Shown one piece after another: positions 57,172 to 64,000 of a DNA stretch of 64,000 nucleotides. The notes under the pieces are model-generated. The model saw only the letters and a list, made by a program, of their open reading frames with translations, made no database searches and was not told where the DNA came from. Every line of letters starts with the position of its first letter. Position 1 is the stretch's first letter. The DNA lies in assembly GCA_013420905.1 (NCBI GenBank), contig JAAXNY010000001.1, forward strand, positions 4,650,001 to 4,714,000, given 5' to 3'. Source of the stretch: Collybia mongolica. Its lineage: Eukaryota; Basidiomycota; Agaricomycetes; Agaricales; Clitocybaceae. The translations under genes and the position numbers were made by a program.

Positions 57172-60100
57172 TCACAGAATAAAAAGCCAAAACACCAAAA
57201 TGCCGATAACGGCAACGAGCAAAGCCACAATTCGGGGGCCAAAGTCAGTCCAGAAGCTATTGAGCTCGAAATGCGGCGTGAGCGGGGGATAGACAGATAC
57301 AGCGATCTTGTGGATCTCCTCAGGGCTCGTATCGCGCGCAACGATGAACAACGTTTGTCGATGCTCGTCATACCGATGGCTGTCCCCCGGGCTAAGGCCC
57401 TCGACAATAACCTTCCTCCCATGAGCGATCAAGGAAGGCAGGAAGATCTCCGTTTCTAGGGCAGTGATTCGGGGGTGGCCCGATCGGGGAGGCTGCGAGA
57501 CGGATGCCTTCCCCGGGGCGTCCGTAGGGCCAGAGATGGTGTTACCCCACTCGAATACGAAAGCCCCCGTCGTCATCTCGTACTCGAATCGCAGAGGTAT
57601 ACCAGCAGTCTTGGCCGGGTACGGTCGAACGATGGCAGGCAGGATTCGTGCGCCGTTGTCCAGAGAAGGGGCATCCTGCTCGTAGTAAAGCAAGGACGGC
57701 GGCAGGGCTCGTTTACGGCTGAACCAGGAGAAGTTTTCCCCATTCCAATCGTCGCCCATTTGGTCGTTGTTGAGAGGATTATAATTCCATAGGCTTTGGG
57801 ATAAGGTAAGATGGCATGCTAGGGTACAGCGTCACGAAAACACCTACGTGAAACCCACAAGGGACTGTTCCAGCCCTGTCATCATGGCATCCATCATGCG
57901 TAACTGCCATGTGAAGTTTTCCGTGTGGAACGCCTCCTTCTTGCTGGGTAAACAGAATATGTCAACCAAAAGCTCTCTTGACACAAATCTAGACGTACTT
58001 CATGTCCATAGGAACCCCACATTCACCAATGACGACAGGCCTTTCTCCGAGAGATTCGTAGCCATGCTCGACGATGTTCCGAATTTGGAGGCTGAAATTG
58101 TCTCGGGCCCCTTGTTGGCCCCAAAAGAACGCCTTCAATGGGAACATGCCCTGGATGTCAATATATGTTAGTAAGGTTCGAACATTTGAGATGTGTCGCA
58201 TACCCGGGAGAGGCCTTGTACATTCACCGTAAAATCTCCGAAAGCCTTCGCAAACAAAGCGTTCAAGTCATACCTATGAGTTTGAGATGAGCACAGAAAA
58301 CTCAGGGTTGTACGATGTGGCGTTTGACTCACCAATGAGGAGCGTAAACCATGTTCGGTAGTTGATGTTCTGGCGTCCATGACTTGGGGCAAAACTACAC
58401 CAACCCAGACTGAATGAGGACGATAATTCGGAAAGGGGTTGCGCGCAAACCTCATTGGGTATCGCCTCGACGAATACAATCTTCTCAGGCGCAGAAGCGT
58501 TCCGCACCCGAGACGCCCATTTATGAAGGAATGGATAGTAGAAATCGGTGTACCAATCAATCTAACGTAACGAGCCGAGGTTAGTAACAGGTAAAACATC
58601 AATTTGCACGCCACACCTTTTTACCAGTCTCAGGGCTCTTGATGAAGTAGTTTTCGCGCAATACAACACCCTCGTCCTTATTTTTGTCCCAACCCCATAC
58701 ACCATGCATCCTCCATATGCACTGGCCCTCTGAAGGGCCGTCTTCGCGCCAAACCTTGCGCCTTTGTTGGTTCAGAATGGTCTGCGAGGTTTGGCTCGTA
58801 GGCATGGGGAATGAACGGGTCCAGATAGCTACTTCTGTTGGGTGACCAGCACCCAGCTGAAACGATTGAAACGCGGTCGCTGATCCGGTACCGTATCAGA
58901 ATAAAAACCATACGAGCACCAAAAGAGACTTACGCATGTGTGATAGATGCAAGTCAGTATTATAATCAAAGGAATGTAGTGATTGAATGTCGATGTATCC
59001 TCTATGTGGCTCGTTTAACATCTATACCGAACACGATTAAACCATGATCCCAACGAATGAGACAGAAAACTTCGCACCTCAAAGCCAATGACCCCATCTA
59101 AATCCCCAATAGTCCGAGCAACAAGTTCAAACATATCTAAGAAAGCATTTTGCAAGAATTGTTGTATAGGTACGCCATTTCCCTGTTTGTCCTTAACAAG
59201 GAGCTTCGGTGCAAACGTATCTCCACCCCAAAACAATGTCCTGTGAAAGTGATAAGTAGCAACCAAAATCGGGACGAAATGACGCACGCCATCGTAGCAG
59301 CTGCTAATTTAGTATATCCACAAGGCCATATCCCACGTTCCGACTCGACATGCCCACCACCTTTCACCCCTACCAGCCAAGCCGCCTCAGTTTCCTGCAA
59401 TGCGTCAAGGTCGAAGCCGGCAAGCTCCAGAGTCCACGCTGGAGCACCCGACCCCCCGGAGTACCGTGACCACACGTCCTGGTGTAAAGATACGAAGGCA
59501 GTGATCCCATACTGGGGGAGTAGCAATAGAAGTTTCCGAACATAGTCGAGATATTCCATGTCGTAGATTCCTCTGTAGTACCTCGGTCAGTTAATGCAAA
59601 ATCCTTACGCGAAAAGAATTTGACATACGGTCCGGCATGTTCAACCGCCTCCCAGGTTATCAAGAAACGCACTGCAGGACGTTTCGTATTCAGAGAAAAC
59701 AACACAAAAACATAGAATACATACAGAATGTCAGTCCCCATCTGCGCAATCTCGAGAAATGCTCATGGGCTTCTTCAAGCGGGAACGGTCGCCCAACGAA
59801 CGTCACTGACTGGGGATCTGCCGGGAAGCGATCGTGGTCACCGTTGACTGGCCTGTTTAAAGTTGACGTTGTAAGCAGAAAAACGAACTGGAGAGACTCA
59901 CGTCTTGCAGGACCCGGACAAATTCACTCCTCTCAAGTCACAAACGCGACCATAACCGTCAATGAAATGCCGCCCGTGAACGCGTAGCGCTCCGCCCGTG
60001 CTCCGGATTGACCAGTCGTGTGCGTAAGAAGAAACAGACCCCGGCACGTACGAAGGGTCGTTCGAAGGATGTATCTAGCAAGGCATGAGCTTTGCTCGCT

Positions 60101-60242
60101 CCGGAATTGGGGACATATGGCGTACCGACTCGTGCACGGAGCTGGGCGTCTTGCCTCTCCCGGGTTGTGCGGTCTCCCCTGGGGCGTTTGGTGCATCGCC
60201 AACAAAAACGAAGGAGGCCTCTAAGGCAGAGGGACTTGACAT
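57172..60242 (-). CDS. GH5 glucosylceramidase/sterylglucosidase-like enzyme (EGCrP type)
   Basis: Model, leftward: exons 60242-60126, 60074-59902, 59852-59725, 59671-59629, 59572-59288, 59240-59078, 59021-58934, 58879-58617, 58561-58451, 58394-58333, 58273-58204, 58150-57999, 57943-57848 and 57793-57172, phases consistent, 790 residues. Motifs in order: GRHFIDGYGRVCDLRGVNLS, WGLTFLRFLITWEAVEHAGP, FVSLHQDVWSRYSGG, MLNEPHRGYIDI (acid/base Glu after Asn), WHWxGWD-like WRMHGVWGWD, VIGECGVPMDM (nucleophile Glu) and TLWNYNPLNND. A C-terminal beta domain is followed by a single membrane helix (IVALLVAVIGILVFWLFIL). Fungal EGCrP enzymes hydrolyse glucosylceramide or ergosteryl glucoside. The substrate here cannot be told from sequence. 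The start is 60242 or 15 bases earlier. Confidence 0.88.
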
Positions 60243-60602
60243 TCCAGGTGAACACAAAAAAGGTGGGAATGGGTATATGTGGTACTGATAAAAGATGGAA
60301 CTATAAGTAATAATTACACTGCCTAATTTACTTCACGCCGGCAAACACCGACCCACTACTGCGCGACGTCGTGATCGTATCGCATGGTCTCCTATGTATA
60401 TAGGATAGAGGTAAAATATATAGCACAGGCAGGAATGAATATGCGAAATGAGCCAGTACGATCCTCATGTACAGGGATTTCAAACTGGATGCATAACTTA
60501 GGAAATGATGCCGATGGTCCGATACTCAAGACCTGAACGTGTTAGCGTCAGTGACCTCCCACCCGAGTACCCGAAGATACGAGAATTCAAACCTACCACA
60601 TG
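60243..60602. other. intergenic, no supported gene
   Basis: 360 bases between two leftward genes: promoter of the GH5 gene and 3' flank of the Kelch gene. A TATGTATATAGGA stretch is at about 60,393. Confidence 0.4.
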
Positions 60603-62144
60603 TTATCTAAGTACGGTAATTTCGACGCAAACATTATAAACAGCAGCTGTATCGGGTACGCCTTCTTCGGGCTTCTCATAGCCCAGTAGAAAATGGCGGC
60701 CGGCCACCACCACAAAGGCCTGTAAATCAAGATCTAAGTTCCAGATTTTCTCTTCAAGGTTCAAACAAGATAATTTTTCTTCAGGAGGAAGGAGGTACTG
60801 ATAGAGCTCAGGAGTGATAAATTCACCTGCACGAGGAAGCCATGTGCAGAAGATAACTGAAGGAGACGGAGAGAGAAGGGATAGCGGAGTAGCACCATTA
60901 GATATAGGTTTCCTTGATCGTCCACGTGTTCGCAAAGTTCCTCTGAGCGATACAAGTTCCTGAGGAGAGGGTATTGCAAAGACTTCATACCATGAAGTCT
61001 TTGTAGGAAAGTCTCCAGCTGTCTCAGCCGCGACCTGGAAGGTGCGATTTTCGACATGGAAAAATATTGTCTTTTGATCCGACAGCTCAACTTCCTGGAT
61101 GGCAATTTATAATGGTCAAAGTTAAATTCAAAAACTTTAAATAGCCATCCTGACCTCATAATCACCTGCTCTACCTGAAGTCAAGAGGATCTTCTTGTTT
61201 GCATAAACAGGTATAGCCTTTCCACCTGCGCCAAGTGAAGGCAGGCCTGGTGGATAACCCTGATCACGTACTAGCCACCTCCACTCCCTCCGGTCAGCCA
61301 CATACTCAGCAATGCAGTAAGACGCAAATGAAGGAGGCCGCCCAATGATGTTGAACTTTTCTTTTCCACCAAAGACATAGAGGCGGTTGTCAATACCAAC
61401 CAATGCTGACTGGATCCGGCCTTGAACAGGCCCACCTTCGACATTTACGTACCACCACGACAAGTTATCGACGTCTACGGCGATTAGGTCCGACGTGACA
61501 TGAGATTTTAATGGGTCATAACCACCGAAAATGAACACGAAGTGCCCTCCGTTGATGGCAAGAAACGTCGCAGAGGCGGACTGCAATCGTGGCAACCGTC
61601 GCACTTCGGGATCCTGTTCTTCTGTTGAGAAGGGGTCATAAGGGACACGATATCGAAGGCTTTGCTATACCCACACACTAACCGTTAGTTGTAAAATTCA
61701 GTTGTTAAAACAACTCACAGTAAAGTTTTGCCATTGCAAGGTCTGCATATCACAACAATAAAAATCGGCCGTAGGGACTATATCGCCGCCTGGGCGGCAT
61801 CCGCCATAAGTATATACCTTCTGATTCTTGTTGTCTATAACATGTGTCGCCCAGTCGTTGAACGGTGGCAGGTCTCCGATCATTTTGTTTCGTTCGAGAT
61901 ATTTGCCGGTTGCCAGCGAAGAATCTGTCTTCCGCCAAGTGCTCCGTCTCGCGCGCTGCTGAGCTGATGTAGCAGCTTGGATCAGCTTCTCGCGGACCTG
62001 GGGCATGTGGTCTTTTTTCGAATGAATGTTCCTGTACGTGAAATGAGCGAAGGTAAAGTCAAACGGCCGCGATTTCACTGTGTTTATTGGTTCCAAAGAC
62101 AGTTCCGGATTCCGACAGCACACCTCCCATGTTTCTTCCACCAC
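60603..62144 (-). CDS. Kelch-repeat protein, 5' end unresolved
   Basis: Model, leftward: exons 62144(open)-61719, 61664-61155 and 61094-60603, phases consistent, about 475 residues. Kelch-type repeats are readable: WATHVIDNKNQKVYTYGGCR, FLAINGGHFVFIFGGYDPLK, ALVGIDNRLYVFGGKE and KAIPVYANKKILLTSGRAG, each with the hydrophobic run and G-G pair. Downstream, about 150 residues including WYEVFAIPSPQELVS and WLPRAGEFITPELYQYLLPP are not recognised. No in-frame ATG exists at the left of the first exon; the first is in the context KKDHMPQVREK. Either the start is there or a short exon lies upstream. An ATG in another frame at about 62,170 did not join cleanly. Kelch propellers bind proteins. Confidence 0.7.
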
Positions 62145-62623
62145 GCCGTGTCACCGGATTCCTCTTCCACATGAATACATAACTTTAACAATGATCCTAT
62201 CACCCGCTTTATATCGATCTACACTTTTCCTATGAGCCCCAACACGTTAAACCTGCAGACCGAGGACCCAAAGAACTCCCAAGCGCGAAGTTCGAACATG
62301 AACGCTTTGTTGGGCGTTGCACATGCTAAACGGCTATATCATCCCCGGTGGAATACGATCGTCTTTCCGGGCAAGGGAATTACTTCACGACGGGCGCGAG
62401 AATAACAGTATTGTGGTCGCACGACTACGGCACGAGCCATACTCTCGAGCCCAACAGACGTCAGTTGTAAATCTGTCAACCAAAGGATGGTGTTAGTCAG
62501 ATCTCGGCGGGAGCTTCGAGCCCCTTGTGGAGCCGGAGGACGGCTATAGAACTATTTAGACCCAACACAGGTTAAATTCCTCAATCGGTCCCCCACGATC
62601 CTTCATCCTCCACGAGCAAATCG
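62145..62623. other. divergent intergenic region
   Basis: About 480 bases carrying the promoters of the Kelch gene (leftward) and of the carboxylesterase gene (rightward). No gene seen. Confidence 0.4.
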
Positions 62624-64000
62624 ATGCGGCTCTCCTCGTTATCTCCCTTACTTCTAGCCTCCCTTGTCCTCGGCGCTCCAAAGGTGCAACTGGGGCAGAC
62701 AACTTTGGTTGGAAGAGATGTTACTTTGTTCAGGCAAGATTTCTTCGGTGGTAGGTCACAACTCTGATATAATAGGCCCTGTTCATCACGCCATTCACGA
62801 TGCTAGGAATACCCTTCGCGCAGCCGCCCCTTGGCAGTTTGCGTCTGAGGCCTCCGGTCCTTAAGACGCGGTTGTCACAATCGACCTTTGATGCGAGCAA
62901 TTTTGGCCTTGCATGTTTCCAAGCAGTATGTCATGTTCCTATTTTCTACTTCACACTCTTTCTGATCCGATATCAGGGCGTACCTAGCGCTGCTTCGTCT
63001 GAGGATTGTTTGACTATCAACGTTTTCCGTCCATCCGGGATATCACGCGATGCTTCCCTCCCAGTGGTGAGACAGCAACCTCTGTGTTCCTATTCATTTA
63101 TTTATCTTGATTTTTCCTCCTAAAGTTATTTTGGACGTGAGTACTCTGACTATTTTTTGCCTCTTTCTCTACGATTGAGGCGGTTGTTAGATATGGTGGA
63201 GGTTTCGATGCAGGCACAGCGAGTATCTATAATGGCAGCGCAATTGTTGCGCAAAGCGTTGCTCGAGTAAGTTTAAGTGGAATTCACATGCCTTTAACAT
63301 TGGTCATAATGCTGTCATCTAGGGAACACCACTTATTTACGTCAATTTCAATTATCGACTCGGGCCCTTGGGTTTTCCGCAAGGCCAAGAGGGTAATCCG
63401 AAAAGCCTCGGCCTGTCTAGATTCTGACCACATGATGCAGCGGCCGACCGCGGTGCACTAAATCTGGCTCTCAAAGACCAGCTGGCAGCGTTGGAGTGGG
63501 TACAAGAAAACATTTGTGAATTTGGTGGAGATAAAACGAAAGTAAATGTTACGCTCCATCACTTCCCACACAAGCCGACATGAACTTCAGGTCACCGTAT
63601 TCGGAGAAAGTGCAGGCTCAATAATGACTGCGATCTTATTCTTGAATTCTCCCCTCCCAAGGTTAGCGAGAGCCGCAGTACGTCATTGAATTTTCGTGTC
63701 TCGTGGCCAGTCGATCTGACACTGTTTAGATATTTGAATCGGGATCCGCCGGCACGGCTTTGTCCTTCAAAGCTGACCGCCGAGAGATTGACTGGCAAAA
63801 TTTTGTCGGTGGTGTACCGGAATGTGCTTCCTTGGCAACGAGCGGCAATACTTTCGATTGTCTGAAGACGGCCAACTCTAGCTCAATTCGCGAGGGTCTG
63901 GTGGCGGCCCTTGCTGAGGCCCCAGAGCTCTTTGGTTTCGACCCTACGATTGATGGCCCAGACGGACTTTTCCCAGATATCCCTTCAAAACTCTTTGCAA
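62624..64000 (+). CDS. secreted type-B carboxylesterase/lipase, cut by window edge
   Basis: Model: exons 62624-62750, 62807-62925, 62977-63066, 63126-63136, 63191-63266, 63323-63392, 63441-63541, 63591-63677 and 63730 to beyond 64000, phases consistent. Signal peptide MRLSSLSPLLLASLVLGAP. Family landmarks in order: GGIPFAQPPLGSLRLRPP, SEDCLTINVFRP, oxyanion loop YGGGFDAGT, NYRLGPLGFPQGQE, GALNLALKDQLAALEWVQEN, nucleophile motif FGESAGS (catalytic Ser) and FESGSAGTAL. The acid and His of the triad lie beyond the window. An 11-base exon (63126-63136) supplies the LFW before YGGGF. The enzyme should hydrolyse carboxylic esters outside the cell; fungal members include lipases and cholesterol esterases. 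Confidence 0.88.

Overview
This window is nuclear DNA of a filamentous basidiomycete, most likely an agaricomycete. The reasons are intron-dense genes (GT-AG introns of about 45-60 bases), a STE3-type seven-helix pheromone receptor, a fungal ATG1 kinase, a serine palmitoyltransferase subunit, and a Clp1-like protein of the kind tied to clamp-cell development. All exon joins given here were made by hand from splice signals, reading frame and family similarity. None has transcript support.

Layout. 1-1,900: little recognisable coding. 1,903-9,613: a THEM6-like hotdog protein, a Ser/Pro-rich unknown, an ankyrin-MYND protein, two tandem tRNA-Leu genes with different anticodons, and an unknown protein with a presequence-like N-terminus. 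9,952-16,400: the pheromone receptor, a PBDC1-family gene preceded by a decayed copy of its own 5' half, and a small membrane protein. 16,407-30,967: an F-box protein, an eight-exon orphan membrane protein, a low-complexity coiled-coil protein, LCB1 and ATG1. 31,350-42,350: a CpG-poor repeat island. 42,450-52,385: an SFM1-type SPOUT methyltransferase with a decayed partial copy upstream, then four tandem F-box-type genes, two apparently intact and two decayed. 52,965-64,000: a GPI-type alginate-lyase-fold protein, a Clp1-like protein, a GH5 glucosylceramidase/sterylglucosidase-like enzyme, a Kelch-repeat protein and the start of a secreted carboxylesterase.

The repeat island can be read as nested insertions. 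A Ty1/copia element (34,015-41,662) sits inside an ankyrin-repeat exon, with a 5-bp target duplication CAAGG on both sides and a primer-binding site of the half-initiator-tRNA-Met type. Inside it lie a Harbinger-like MITE (TTA duplication) carrying a truncated Myb/SANT-like exon, and a hAT-like element with an 8-bp target duplication at the gag start codon. The ankyrin gene and copia have almost no CpG, whereas the MITE keeps CpGs. This fits methylation-driven decay followed by a younger insertion.

The housekeeping genes (LCB1, ATG1, PBDC1, SFM1) do not form a pathway. The receptor and the Clp1-like gene both belong to the mating programme but lie 44 kb apart. The most unusual features are the nested insertion record, very small exons of 10-15 bases in three unrelated genes, and two independent cases of a truncated copy of a gene's 5' half lying just upstream of the intact gene.
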